A DNA stretch of 11,984 bases from Deinococcus sp. (GTDB lineage Bacteria > Deinococcota > Deinococci > Deinococcales > Deinococcaceae), in NCBI GenBank assembly GCA_018260375.1, contig JAGLBF010000070.1:1-11984 (forward strand), given 5' to 3'. Under the pieces are notes generated by a model. The model saw nothing but the letters and a program-made list of their open reading frames with translations, ran no database searches and was not told where the DNA came from. This document shows positions 1 through 6,800 of the stretch, in pieces; positions within the stretch are counted from its first letter, which is position 1, and each line of letters opens with the position of its first letter. The translations under genes and the position numbers were made by a program.

Positions 1-72
1 ATACGGACTGCGCGGTATGGAGCCGCAGGCGGCGCTTTTCCGACTGTGGTGGAATGGAGCGGCAGTCCGTAT
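1..72 (-). repeat. Repeat-element copy 1, module A (cut by window start)
   Basis: This is a complete module A of the dispersed element, reversed relative to the copies at 5659 and 6665. It starts with ATACGGACTG and ends with CAGTCCGTAT, a perfect 10-base terminal inverted repeat. The window begins exactly at the first base, so module B may lie just outside; this should not be read as a natural short form. Bases 23-72 are the exact reverse complement of the last 50 bases of the window. The base pair after it is TA, as after the copies at 6665 and 9106. Confidence 0.9.
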
Positions 73-98
73 TACCCGCAGGCGGCCAGGCTCTGCGC

Positions 99-104
99 TA
101 AGCT
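99..104 (+). promoter_or_regulatory. Leaderless -10 box (TAAGCT)
   Basis: TAAGCT fits TANNNT and lies 7 bases before the ATG at 112, the spacing expected when transcription starts at the start codon. No clear -35 box is seen. It supports the start at 112 over the in-frame ATG at 46, which lies inside the repeat. Confidence 0.5.
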
Positions 105-111
105 AGCGGGC

Positions 112-540
112 ATGAGCAACGCCCGAAAAGTACGCGATTTTCATGAAGCGATCGGTAGTTATTTTCCGCAAAAGCCGCAGGTTCCCACCCCCGAAATCCT
201 AACGCTGCGCCGTACCCTGCTGCAAGAAGAGGTGCGCGAGGTAGAGGCCGAGTTTGAGGCGCTGCTTCCCCGTTTGGGCAGCGCGGAGGTCACAGATCTC
301 ACGGCCCTGGCGCATGAACTGACTGACCTGCTTTACGTCACCTACGGCGCACTTGAAGCCCTAGGCGTAGATGCCGACGCGCTCTTTGCCGAAGTGCACC
401 GCGTCAACATGCACAAAACCACCGGCCCCAAACGCGCCGATGGCAAACAGCTTAAGCCTGAAGGCTGGCAGCCCGCTGACGTGGCGGGCCTGATACAAAA
501 GATGCTTGAGGCCGAGCAGGTGATGGGTGGCAGCAAATAG
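112..540 (+). CDS. MazG-like all-alpha NTP pyrophosphohydrolase (DR2231-type)
   Basis: This 142-residue protein is predicted to hydrolyse (d)NTPs to NMP and pyrophosphate, cleaning the nucleotide pool. The metal-binding signature of the all-alpha NTP-PPase superfamily is visible: E40-x-x-E43 on one helix and E69-x-x-D72 on the next (HELTD). The tail contains N99, K102, the DGK at 110-112 and a GW at 118-119, typical of this subfamily. As I recall, the D. radiodurans homologue DR2231 is a MazG-like enzyme active on dUTP; substrate preference here is inferred from that. The start at 112 is chosen because TAAGCT sits 7 bases upstream and no Shine-Dalgarno is visible; the open frame extends to 46 but enters the repeat element. 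The gene stands alone and converges on the thioesterase-like gene. A HisE-like or general MazG role cannot be excluded. Confidence 0.85.
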   Translation: MSNARKVRDFHEAIGSYFPQKPQVPTPEILTLRRTLLQEEVREVEAEFEALLPRLGSAEVTDLTALAHELTDLLYVTYGALEALGVDADALFAEVHRVNMHKTTGPKRADGKQLKPEGWQPADVAGLIQKMLEAEQVMGGSK

Positions 541-579
541 AAAAAGGTTGACGTGGCCTTTACCAGAGCGGCGCCTTTT

Positions 580-680
580 ATACAGATTCTGAACTTGTTC
601 CAGCACCGCCGGTTCTTTTTTGAATGTGCCGGTGTTTCTGCTAGTGCCAGTGCTGGTGTTGGAATAGAACGTACTCCGTA
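580..680 (-). repeat. Decayed relic of the dispersed element (tentative)
   Basis: The stretch opens with ATACAGATTCTG, close to the module B end ATACGGATTCCG. It closes with a segment at 646-680 that can be aligned to the last 33 bases of reversed module A (CCAGTGCTGG, GGAATAGAAC, CTCCGTAG). The middle is not alignable by eye. It sits between two convergent genes. Confidence 0.4.
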
Positions 681-727
681 GAATAAGTACCCGGCTTCCG
701 GCACGAGCTGTCCGCTTTAATCAACCA

Positions 728-1207
728 TCAGCGGGCATTCTTGCGGATGTACCACAGGGCTTTGGCCTGCATCACCTCTTTGCCCTCGCTGTCGCTCACG
801 CTTACCTGGACATCTAGGCGGGCTTTGCCGTGCTGCTCATACTCGGCGTGGGCAGCAGCGATGTCACCGACCACCTCGGCGCGGGCTTGAAGGTCACCTT
901 TGGCACGCGCAACGTAGGCGGTTTCTAGTTTTTCTATCAGCGGGGTGGAGCCCGAAAACTGCTGCGCAAACGCCCCCACAAAGGCCGCTGCGCTCACTGC
1001 CTCAGCCAGCAAAAATTGCGCCCCCGCATGAATAGAGCCGATGTGGTTGCGGTAAGGCGCGGTGTCAGGGCATTGACCTGTGGCCCAGCCGACACCCACA
1101 GCGGTAATGGTGACACCTACAGTGGCGTTCATAGGTACGGTATTGAGGGCTGACTGTACCATCTGGGCAGCGGCAGGTGCCAGGGTAGATTGCTGATGCG
1201 TGGTCAT
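728..1207 (-). CDS. Hotdog-fold DUF4442/thioesterase-like protein
   Basis: The protein has 159 residues from the ATG at 1207. The central segment N54-H-I-G-S-I-H-A-G, followed by a helix containing a Glu (residue 69), resembles the hotdog-fold DUF4442/YiiD-like acyl-thioesterase families, where an N...G...E arrangement lies along the central helix. The remainder alternates beta strands (98-117, 128-137, 146-155), as expected of the fold. Substrate is unknown; acyl-CoA or acyl-ACP hydrolysis is inferred from the fold only. The open frame runs upstream to 1285, but TACACT lies 7 bases before the ATG at 1207, marking a probable leaderless start, and the extra 26 residues look unlike the family. 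There is no signal peptide or membrane segment. It converges with the upstream pyrophosphohydrolase and appears monocistronic. Confidence 0.75.
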   Translation of the reverse strand: MTTHQQSTLAPAAAQMVQSALNTVPMNATVGVTITAVGVGWATGQCPDTAPYRNHIGSIHAGAQFLLAEAVSAAAFVGAFAQQFSGSTPLIEKLETAYVARAKGDLQARAEVVGDIAAAHAEYEQHGKARLDVQVSVSDSEGKEVMQAKALWYIRKNAR

Positions 1208-1214
1208 AAGGTTG

Positions 1215-1220
1215 AGTGTA
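1215..1220 (-). promoter_or_regulatory. Leaderless -10 box (TACACT)
   Basis: Reading leftward, TACACT is followed by 7 bases and the ATG at 1207. It is the same hexamer as in the tRNA promoter at 8425. No Shine-Dalgarno sequence lies between it and the ATG. Confidence 0.55.
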
Positions 1221-1387
1221 ACAGGGGAGAGCGCACAAACTCGTGAATAGGCATTGGTGCAAGAGGCCTGTGGCTTGCCGACCATACGAAAACCGCTTTG
1301 GTGAGCGAGCTTTTGTCAGTTATACAGACTGCAACTTGAACCCTATTCAAAACGTGATGAACCTAAGGCCAGCGGGCGTAGCAACAA

Positions 1388-1472
1388 GTACAGACTTCGC
1401 GGTACAGAAGCGTAGAGCCTATAGCGCTCTGTTTGCACAAGTGAGTTTAGCCAAACTGAACCTTGAAGTCCG
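1388..1472 (-). repeat. Possible strongly decayed element relic
   Basis: GTACAGACTTCGCGGTACAG resembles the start of reversed module A (ATACGGACTGTGCGGTATGG), and the stretch closes with GAAGTCCGCTT, compared with CAGTCCGTAT. The interior matches poorly, so this may be chance. Confidence 0.25.
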
Positions 1473-1552
1473 CTTTGAAGAATGAACCGCTGATGTCTGG
1501 GCTACTGAATTTCGGAACTAAAGCTACTTAACACTGTTCCATTGAGCAGACT

Positions 1553-2725
1553 CTATGACCTAAGCGCCGCCGCCAGCCGATCTAGCCCTTCTTGCAAAAG
1601 GTTACGCCTGGTTGCGAAGTTGAGCCGCACAAAGCCCTGGTAGCCTTGTCCAAAGGTAGGGCCGTCGTTGAGGGCAATTTTGGCTTCTTCTAGCAAGTAT
1701 TGCTGCATATGATCTGCTTGGGCAAAGCCGCGCAAATCAAGCCAGGCTAGGTAGGTGGCCTGGGGGGCAAAGTACGGCACCTGAGGCAGCCTACGGGCCA
1801 TAAACTCAGTGACCAGGTCGCGGTTTTGTTGCAAGTACTGCACTGTATCGCTGAGCCAGGGCGAGCCGTGCCTTAGGGCGGCTTGCCACATGGTGACGCT
1901 CAGCGCACTGGGCGGCGCACTCACGCCTGCCAGGGTGCTGTCAAGCTGGCGCAGCACGTCGGTGTCGCTGCAAATCATGGCCCCAATGCCCAGCCCAGCG
2001 GTGTTATACGCCTTACAAGGGCCAGTGAGCATCACCACGCGGGGCATCAGCGCAGGGTTTACGGTGGCAAAAGGCTGGTACGGAATCGCGTCACTGTAGC
2101 GCAAGTCGGCGTGTAGCTCGTCGCTAACCACATACAGGTTGTGTCTTAGTGCAAAATCAGCCAGCTGGCTCAGTTCGTCAGCCGTCCAGACGCGGCCTGT
2201 GGGGTTGTGGGGGTGGCAGAGCATCAGCAACTTGCTGCGCGGGGTTACTGCCTGCTCTAGTGCTTGCCAATCAAGCTGATAGCCTTGTTCAGTGCGGGCC
2301 AAAGGCACTTCGCGCGCTATACGCCCCGCAGCGCCAGCCGCCGTCAAAAAGGGCGGGTAGATGGGCGTAAAGGTGATCACCTCGTCGCCCGGCTGCGTAA
2401 GGGCCAGTACCGCCGCGTACAGCCCAGGCACCACCCCAGGTAAGAAGCTGATGTGCTGGGCCTCTAGCCCGCTCAGCCCGTCAGCTGCCAGCTTGCCTAG
2501 CAACAACGCCTTGAGTGTGGGGTCGCCGCCCACCTGGTGATAGCCTAGGCCACGGCTAAGCCGCTCGTGTAGCGCCGCTACAATCGCGGGGGCCACAGGA
2601 AAATCCATATCTGCTATCCAAAAGGGCAGTACGTCAGGCGCGTATTTAGTCCACTTGTAGCTGTCGTCATGGCGCAGCGCACCGGGGTCTAGCTGGTCAT
2701 AGCTAGAGAAGTCAGAGGTAGGCAT
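1553..2725 (-). CDS. MalY/PatB-family PLP-dependent C-S lyase (cystathionine beta-lyase-like aminotransferase)
   Basis: This 390-residue fold-type I PLP enzyme is cytosolic. PLP contacts are visible: N174 in HPHNPTG, D202 in SDELH with H205, the Schiff-base lysine K238 in GPCKAYNTAGLG, and the carboxylate-binding R367 in FVRLNF. The N-terminal WIADMDF (36-42), the GYHQ at 61-64 and the SDELHAD segment are hallmarks of the MalY/PatB branch rather than of classical aspartate aminotransferases. The expected reaction is beta-elimination from cystathionine or cysteine, giving homocysteine or sulfide plus pyruvate and ammonia; transamination is an alternative. The start is set at the ATG at 2725, because TACCGT lies 6 bases upstream and the family begins shortly before the conserved core; the frame runs on to 2764. 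It has its own apparent promoter 260 bases after hisG, so cotranscription with his genes is not required. Confidence 0.88.
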   Translation of the reverse strand: MPTSDFSSYDQLDPGALRHDDSYKWTKYAPDVLPFWIADMDFPVAPAIVAALHERLSRGLGYHQVGGDPTLKALLLGKLAADGLSGLEAQHISFLPGVVPGLYAAVLALTQPGDEVITFTPIYPPFLTAAGAAGRIAREVPLARTEQGYQLDWQALEQAVTPRSKLLMLCHPHNPTGRVWTADELSQLADFALRHNLYVVSDELHADLRYSDAIPYQPFATVNPALMPRVVMLTGPCKAYNTAGLGIGAMICSDTDVLRQLDSTLAGVSAPPSALSVTMWQAALRHGSPWLSDTVQYLQQNRDLVTEFMARRLPQVPYFAPQATYLAWLDLRGFAQADHMQQYLLEEAKIALNDGPTFGQGYQGFVRLNFATRRNLLQEGLDRLAAALRS

Positions 2726-2731
2726 GGCTCT

Positions 2732-2737
2732 ACGGTA
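2732..2737 (-). promoter_or_regulatory. Leaderless -10 box (TACCGT)
   Basis: Reading leftward, TACCGT is followed by 6 bases and the ATG at 2725. No -35 match and no Shine-Dalgarno are visible. Confidence 0.45.
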
Positions 2738-2810
2738 GCAAAAGGGGGCATGGGGTGAGGCCAAACGGCGAAGCGGTGTGGGGTAATTGAGTGGGCGAGT
2801 CTTTGGCCAA

Positions 2811-2854
2811 GTGTCTAACTAGGTGTCTGTCTAACCAGATGTCGGTCTAGCCGG
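2811..2854 (+). repeat. Degenerate tandem repeat, about 16 bases, three units
   Basis: Units are GTGTCTAACTAG (2811-2822, four bases shorter), GTGTCTGTCTAACCAG (2823-2838) and ATGTCGGTCTAGCCGG (2839-2854). Next comes GTGTATGAGC, perhaps the start of a fourth. It lies in the hisG to malY spacer. Confidence 0.6.
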
Positions 2855-2871
2855 GTGTATGAGCAACACCC
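2853..2871. other. Small hairpin GGGTGT/ACACCC
   Basis: A perfect 6-bp inverted repeat with a 7-base loop overlaps the end of the tandem repeat. There is no T-run on either side, so it is not a standard intrinsic terminator. Confidence 0.4.
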
Positions 2872-2881
2872 ACTCAGCGTC

Positions 2882-2950
2882 TAGTAGACTGCGCTGCAGT
2901 TCTGCACCGCCGCAAAGGCGCCGCCTGCGCGTTCATGCCGCAACCCATAT
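2882..2950 (+). repeat. Decayed relic of element module A
   Basis: The order AGACTGCGCTGC, CACCGCCGCAAAGG, CGCCGCCTGCG, TTCATGCCGCA, CCATAT follows module A of the intact copies along its length (GGACTGCCGCTCC ... CGCCGCCTGCGG ... CCATACCGCA ... CCGTAT). Substitutions and a small deletion are scattered. Module B is missing. Confidence 0.65.
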
Positions 2951-2955
2951 AGCTG

Positions 2956-2982
2956 CTTTTTCTTCCTTCCCTCCCTTTCTTT
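2956..2982. other. 27-base homopyrimidine/homopurine tract
   Basis: Every plus-strand base from 2956 to 2982 is C or T. In the hisG mRNA this is a purine-only stretch beginning 3 bases past the TAG stop. Such tracts can form triplex DNA or be RNA-protein binding sites; its role here is unknown. Confidence 0.6.
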
Positions 2983-2985
2983 ACC

Positions 2986-3609
2986 CTAAATTATTTCCCG
3001 CAGCCTGCTAATCAGCGGGCGCAGTTGCTCGCGCTTGAGCTTAAGGGCCGTGCGGTTGACCACCAGGCGGGCGGTGGAGTGCAGCACAATATCCAGCTCT
3101 TCTAGGTTGTTGGCCCGCAGCGTAGAGCCTGTTTGCACCAAGTCCACCACGGCATCTGCCAGACCCGTCAGGCAGGCAAGTTCTATGTTGCCGCTCAGCT
3201 TGACCACTTCAGCGCTGATGCCGCGCTGTTGCAGGTACTCGCGGGTAAGGCGGGGGTATTTGCTCGCCACGCGGTGTATAGGCCCCGCCGCGCCGCGCTC
3301 ACGTATCAGGCTCAGGTGGCAGGCGCTAAATTTGAGGTCTACAGGCTCATAAATGCCGCGCCCGCTTTCGGCAAGCACGTCCTTACCCACCACGCCCGCA
3401 TCAGCTACGCCCAGGTCTACGTACACGGGTACATCTTGGTTGCGTAGCTCTAGCACCTGCACGCCGTTCATGCTGTGGCGCAGGGCGCGGCTTTTTTCGG
3501 GGATGTACAGGGGCAGGCCCGCCCGCTTCAGCAAGTCTACTGCCTCTTCAAAAATGCGGCCTTTGGGCAGGGCGAGTGTGAGGGTTGTGCTCAAGGTGTC
3601 TGGTGACAT
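2986..3609 (-). CDS. hisG: ATP phosphoribosyltransferase catalytic subunit, short form
   Basis: HisG catalyses the first step of histidine synthesis, joining ATP and PRPP to make phosphoribosyl-ATP. At 207 residues it is the short form, which lacks the C-terminal regulatory domain and depends on HisZ. Visible landmarks are the N-terminal LALPKGRI (12-19), the D65-L-G-V-A-D-A-G-V-V-G-K-D segment, and the PRPP-binding signature around A151-D-A-V-V-D-L-V-Q-T-G-S-T-L. The partner hisZ is immediately upstream: its stop and this ATG share one base (TAATG), which suggests translational coupling and equal amounts of the two subunits. The stop is TAG. No promoter of its own is seen. Feedback control by histidine, known for the HisG-HisZ complex, is expected through HisZ. 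Confidence 0.97.
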   Translation of the reverse strand: MSPDTLSTTLTLALPKGRIFEEAVDLLKRAGLPLYIPEKSRALRHSMNGVQVLELRNQDVPVYVDLGVADAGVVGKDVLAESGRGIYEPVDLKFSACHLSLIRERGAAGPIHRVASKYPRLTREYLQQRGISAEVVKLSGNIELACLTGLADAVVDLVQTGSTLRANNLEELDIVLHSTARLVVNRTALKLKREQLRPLISRLREII

Positions 3610-4766
3610 TACGCCTGCTCCTTTGCCCAGCGGGCCAGAGTATCCAGACTCAGAGGCAACAGCGCCGCGCCGCTTGCCACACGTGTGATGTGCCGTGCCT
3701 GCGCATAGTTCAGCAAGGCCGCTGGGTCATCTGTCCAGGCCCGCTCAGCAATCAGGCCCTGCGCGTGGGCCAGGCGGACGCCCGCTTCGCCCAGCGCCAG
3801 TACCGCCTCGGCGCTGGGTGAGGGGCAAAGCGCGGCGATGTGGGCGAGGCGTTCCAAGCCGATGGCAAAGCCTGCGCCTTCTAGCTGGCTGCTATCGGCC
3901 TGAGCGCCTTCTGCTCGTCCGCCGTAACGCCCGCCCCCCAGAACCTGCTGGGCGTGCCCCGCCACATACGCACGGAAGGTAAAACCTGTGTAGTAGTCAT
4001 AGCGCCGGCTCATGCTCAGGTCAAAGAGCAGCGGAGCGCCAAAATGCTGGGACGCGCCTTGTAGCTCGCTCAGCGCGGCGCGGGCGCGTTGGCCCAGTGG
4101 CAATTGGGCCGCTTGTTCTAGCACTTCAAAGCCGCCGTATAAATCCATGACAGCGTGCAGCAGCGTGCCAAGCTTAGCGGGCAGATGATGTTCTTGCAGC
4201 GCCGCCGTGAGGTCAGGGCCGCTTTTGCGGTCTACAGCGCGGTGTAGGGCTTGGCGGGCCTGTCCAGTGATGTGGTGGTCTTCGAGCAGGCCGTCGACAA
4301 AGCCAGGATGTCCAATCTCTAGCTGGGCCTCTACATCCACGGCCCGCAGCGCACCCAGCGCCACATGCAGCAGCTCGGCGTCGGCACGTGGGCCGCGCAC
4401 GCCCAGCAACTCTACACCCACCTGAGTAAACTCGCGCAGCCGTCCGAGTTCGCTGGCCTGAGCGCGCAGCCACAGCCGGCCTGCATACTGCAACCGTAGT
4501 GGAAAGGGGCCGAGTGCAAAGCGCCGCTGCGCTAGGTCTTGAATGGCGGTGGTAAATTCACTGCGCAAGCTCAGCACCGATCCGTCGCGGTCAGTGAGCT
4601 TAAAGGCGCGGCTGTCTTGTGGGTGCAGCGGGTTTTGGTGCTCTAGAGTAGGCACATCTACGCCGTGGTAGCCACTTGCGGTAAAATAAGCGCTGAGCTT
4701 TTGGCGCAGGCTTTCGCGCTGGCTCCATTCGGGCGGCAATACGTCGCGGGTACCTTCGGGCAGCAT
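3609..4766 (-). CDS. hisZ: ATP phosphoribosyltransferase regulatory subunit HisZ
   Basis: HisZ is a histidyl-tRNA synthetase paralogue that does not charge tRNA; it binds short HisG and gives it activity and histidine feedback. From the ATG at 4766 it has 385 residues. It begins with the conserved LPEGTRDVLPPEW, has a class II motif-2 region (L67-R-S-E-F-T ... Q93-Y-A-G-R-L-W-L-R ... GRLREFTQVGVELLG to 122), then Y258-Y-T-G-F-T-F and G277-G-G-R-Y-G-G-R. The C-terminal part after about 310 is short compared with HisS, fitting HisZ, and adjacency to short hisG settles the call. The start is uncertain: in-frame ATG at 4820 and GTG at 4841 also exist, and none has a good Shine-Dalgarno or TANNNT box. 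The 4766 ATG fits the family's N-terminus best. A relic repeat lies just upstream. Confidence 0.93.
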   Translation of the reverse strand: MLPEGTRDVLPPEWSQRESLRQKLSAYFTASGYHGVDVPTLEHQNPLHPQDSRAFKLTDRDGSVLSLRSEFTTAIQDLAQRRFALGPFPLRLQYAGRLWLRAQASELGRLREFTQVGVELLGVRGPRADAELLHVALGALRAVDVEAQLEIGHPGFVDGLLEDHHITGQARQALHRAVDRKSGPDLTAALQEHHLPAKLGTLLHAVMDLYGGFEVLEQAAQLPLGQRARAALSELQGASQHFGAPLLFDLSMSRRYDYYTGFTFRAYVAGHAQQVLGGGRYGGRAEGAQADSSQLEGAGFAIGLERLAHIAALCPSPSAEAVLALGEAGVRLAHAQGLIAERAWTDDPAALLNYAQARHITRVASGAALLPLSLDTLARWAKEQA

Positions 4767-4850
4767 CAGCGCCCCGCAGCGGTCGTTAGTAGGCCAAAAA
4801 GAAGTGCGGACATAGCTCATGATAAGCCCAGGCCCGTGCACAGACGGGCA

Positions 4851-4919
4851 GGTTGTCTGAATAGAAGCACAGGCAGCGCTTTTTCGGCTGTGCTGGATAT
4901 GGAGCGCAGTTCTTACGGG
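4851..4919 (-). repeat. Decayed relic of element module A
   Basis: CACAGGCAGCGCTTTTTCGG, then CTGTGCTGGATATGGAGCGC and AGTTCTTACGG, follow reversed module A (GCAGGCGGCGCTTTTCCG, ACTGTGGTGGAATGGAGCGG, CAGTCCGTAT) in order with scattered changes. It lies between the divergent hisZ and lipoprotein genes. A separate CCGTA-GCA-TACGG inverted repeat at 4976-4988 may be another leftover terminus. Confidence 0.7.
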
Positions 4920-5036
4920 TTCCTACTTCTGCTGACCTGCTTTTACCGCGTGTTGAGTACGCTTCAAGTGACCGTCCGTAGCATACGGGGGGGCTCAACA
5001 GCACAGGGCCCGGCGCCTTTTTCATCTTTGACCCTC

Positions 5037-5042
5037 TATACT
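5037..5042 (+). promoter_or_regulatory. -10 box (TATACT) of the lipoprotein gene
   Basis: TATACT lies 9 bases before the ATG at 5052, giving a transcript with at most a few leader bases. A TTGACC is present but only 3 bases upstream, too close to act as its -35. Confidence 0.5.
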
Positions 5043-5051
5043 CGCCTATAT

Positions 5052-5630
5052 ATGCGCCGTTTGCTCCCGCTTTCCTTGCTGCCCGCCCTGCTTCCTGCCT
5101 TGCTGCTAGCGGGCTGTGCGCGCACGGTTGACCAGTTTAAGCCGCAAATTGTCATCACCACTCCCCAGGGCGGCGCGGTAAGCGTTAAGAAAAATGTCGT
5201 GCTCAAGGGCTATGTCCTTGATGACCGTGGTGTAGCCAGCTTTAAGGTGCAGGGCCGCGCCGTACCAGTCAAAGGCAAGACGCGCATTTCTTACTTTACT
5301 TACCAGACCAATATCAGCGACAAAGAAACCATCATCACGCTAGAGGCCGCCGACAACGCGGGCAATGTCAGTAAGTTGCGGGTGCCTATTGTGGTTGACA
5401 GCCAGCCACCCAAGATCACCGTGACCAAGCTAGAAAAAGAAAAGAAGACCATCCGCGTTTCGGGGGTCGTCACCGACAATACCAGCGTGATACATGTGTC
5501 GGTAGACGGCAACGTGCTCAATATCGCCCCTGGGCCCAGCACTGACTTTTATGCAGAAACCACGGGCAATTACGCCGATATTATCGCCAAAGACGGTGCG
5601 GGCAACACGGCCACCTTGCGCGCGCGCTGA
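5052..5630 (+). CDS. Lipoprotein with two tandem bacterial Ig-like domains
   Basis: The 192-residue product has a lipoprotein signal peptide: two arginines (2-3), a hydrophobic stretch 4-20, and the lipobox L-A-G-C with lipid attachment at C22. The mature part comprises two similar beta-rich units, about residues 32-110 and 115-192. Each starts P-x-I-x-(V/I)-T, contains a G-x-V-x-D(D/N) segment, and ends with a D-x-A-G-N motif (DNAGN, DGAGN), as in bacterial Ig-like or cadherin-like repeats. It should be exported and lipid-anchored, possibly with an adhesive or scaffold role; no catalytic motif is seen. The frame is open upstream to 4665, but the signal peptide and the TATACT box fix the start at 5052. 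The gene is divergent from hisZ and convergent with plsY, and a repeat copy begins 29 bases after its TGA. Confidence 0.85.
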   Translation: MRRLLPLSLLPALLPALLLAGCARTVDQFKPQIVITTPQGGAVSVKKNVVLKGYVLDDRGVASFKVQGRAVPVKGKTRISYFTYQTNISDKETIITLEAADNAGNVSKLRVPIVVDSQPPKITVTKLEKEKKTIRVSGVVTDNTSVIHVSVDGNVLNIAPGPSTDFYAETTGNYADIIAKDGAGNTATLRAR

Positions 5631-5658
5631 GCGCTGTTCCTGCATCAGGGTTCAAGTG

Positions 5659-5794
5659 ATACGGACTGCCGCTCCATTCCACCACAGTCGGAAAAGCGCC
5701 GCCTGCAGTTCCATACCGCACAGTCCGTATGCTGTTCCCACTCGCATCCGCCCTCATTGATTCGGAAGTACGCCAAATCAATCGGAATCCGTAT
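5659..5794 (+). repeat. Repeat-element copy 2, full length (136 bp), inverted-loop form
   Basis: Module A (5659-5730) runs from ATACGGACTG to CAGTCCGTAT. Module B (5731-5794) begins GCTGTTCCCACTCGC and ends GGAATCCGTAT. Module B holds the arms ATTGATT and AATCAAT around a 13-base loop (5756-5782). The whole 27-base block is the exact reverse complement of the same block in the copy at 6665. It separates the convergent lipoprotein and plsY genes, where folded RNA could act as a 3'-end structure for both. Confidence 0.92.
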
Positions 5795-5853
5795 GAGGGG
5801 TGTACTCAGCAAGTTGTGGTTTGTGGGCAGGTGCTAGGCTGCTTTTATCACCC

Positions 5854-6465
5854 TTAACCCCCTACCTTTTTACCAATATGCCGCTCCGTGCCGGCTTGTA
5901 GCCGCCCAATGTTGTCGCGGTGCTGCCAGACCAACAGCGCCGCCAGAATGGCAAACAGCCCCACCTCCCACCAGGGCCGCTGAAGGGCGAGCGCGGTGGT
6001 TGCGGCAACGGCAGCGCCCACCATGCTTCCCGCCGATACATAACGGGTGATGGTAATGGTAAAAAGGCCGACTATCACCACACAAGCGCCCACCAGGGGG
6101 TCTATGGCTATCAGCGTGCCCATACTGGTGGCCACACCTTTGCCGCCCTTAAACCTCAAAAACACGCTAAAGTTATGACCCACAATCGCCATCACACCGC
6201 ACAGCGCGGCCCACACGTCACTGAGGCCCAGATAGCGGGCAAGCAGCACAGCGGCGGCTCCCTTGCAAGCATCAAACAGCAGCACGGCGATACCTGGCCC
6301 CCACCCGAGGGCGCGCTGCACGTTGGTAGCCCCAGAATTGCCTGAGCCAACCTGCTGTATGTTAATGCCCCGCGTGCGGGCTATCCAGGCGGCGGCGGGC
6401 AGTGCGCCCAGCAGATAAGACAGCGGCAAGGCCAGCCCCAAAGCGGCGAGAGGAGTAAGGGTCAC
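5854..6465 (-). CDS. plsY: Glycerol-3-phosphate acyltransferase (acyl-phosphate dependent)
   Basis: PlsY transfers the acyl group of acyl-phosphate to glycerol-3-phosphate, the first committed step of phospholipid synthesis, in the cytoplasmic membrane. The 203-residue length and the hydrophobic segments (about 5-29, 57-80, 84-105, 112-140, 143-161, 167-181) match the family. All three cytoplasmic-loop motifs are present: S41-GNSGATN, the glycine-rich F105-KGGKG, and H182-RDNIGRLQAGTE. It uses a GTG start at 6465, preceded by TAGAAT at a 7-base distance, the leaderless layout, with a weak TTCACC -35 match 17 bases further up. It is monocistronic here; PlsX is not in the window. A repeat copy lies on each side. 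Confidence 0.96.
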   Translation of the reverse strand: MTLTPLAALGLALPLSYLLGALPAAAWIARTRGINIQQVGSGNSGATNVQRALGWGPGIAVLLFDACKGAAAVLLARYLGLSDVWAALCGVMAIVGHNFSVFLRFKGGKGVATSMGTLIAIDPLVGACVVIVGLFTITITRYVSAGSMVGAAVAATTALALQRPWWEVGLFAILAALLVWQHRDNIGRLQAGTERHIGKKVGG

Positions 6466-6472
6466 GCTCTGT

Positions 6473-6478
6473 ATTCTA
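6473..6478 (-). promoter_or_regulatory. Leaderless -10 box (TAGAAT) with weak -35
   Basis: Reading leftward, TAGAAT is followed by 7 bases and the plsY GTG. TTCACC (6501-6496) lies 17 bases further upstream and matches TTGACA at four of six positions. Confidence 0.5.
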
Positions 6479-6568
6479 CGGGTTTATAGGGCACAGGTGA
6501 ACGGGGTTATGTTTGCTACAAGAGGAGAGTCTGGCTGGCTCGTGGCGGCAATAAGTGCTGTATAGCCC

Positions 6569-6595
6569 ATGATCTACAGCCAATGATCTACGGCT
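6569..6595 (+). repeat. Short direct repeat, two units
   Basis: ATGATCTACAGCC and ATGATCTACGGCT stand 14 bases apart in the spacer upstream of plsY. Another related ATCATC follows. Nothing else was recognised in this 199-base spacer. Confidence 0.5.
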
Positions 6596-6664
6596 AATCA
6601 TCACAAGGCGGCGCTCAAATGTTAGTCGCAGCCTGTAGACGGCCTGCTCTAATAATCTCCCCTT

Positions 6665-6800
6665 ATACGGACTACCGCTCCATTCCACCACAGTCGGAAA
6701 AGCGCCGCCTGCGGCTCCATACCGCACAGTCCGTATGCTGTTCCCACTCGCATCCGCTCGGATTGATTTGGCGTACTTCCGAATCAATCGGAATCCGTAT
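6665..6800 (+). repeat. Repeat-element copy 3, full length (136 bp), forward-loop form
   Basis: Modules A and B are complete. The arms ATTGATT/AATCAAT and loop occupy 6762-6788, and the flanking CGG on each side can lengthen the stem. The final T at 6800 is the complement of the last A of the RNase II TAA stop, so the element abuts the gene with one base shared. Confidence 0.93.

Larger units (their letters stand above)
1208..1552 (+). other. Gene-free stretch between thioesterase-like and malY-like genes
   Basis: These 345 bases hold the -10 box of the thioesterase-like gene at the left end, and otherwise no convincing gene. The only open frame (1243-1485, plus) has no start signal and an unremarkable composition. 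The interior is richer in A+T than the genes. A possible element relic lies at 1388-1472. No terminator hairpin with a T-run was found for the malY-like gene. Confidence 0.6.

Noticed and set aside
46..111. Extending the first gene upstream to the ATG at 46
   Set aside because: The extra 22 codons translate the repeat element; the ATG at 112 has a TANNNT box at the right distance and fits the family's length.
1243..1485. 80-codon plus-strand frame in the gene-free stretch
   Set aside because: No TANNNT box or Shine-Dalgarno, no recognisable composition, and it overlaps a possible relic.
5028..5042. TTGACC plus TATACT as a normal -35/-10 pair for the lipoprotein
   Set aside because: Only three bases separate them; only the -10 is retained.
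5551..6787. Open frames over the repeats at 5581-5781, 6476-6787 and 10281-10553 sharing a similar peptide
   Set aside because: The shared peptide is only the translated repeat; lengths and flanks differ, and there are no start signals.
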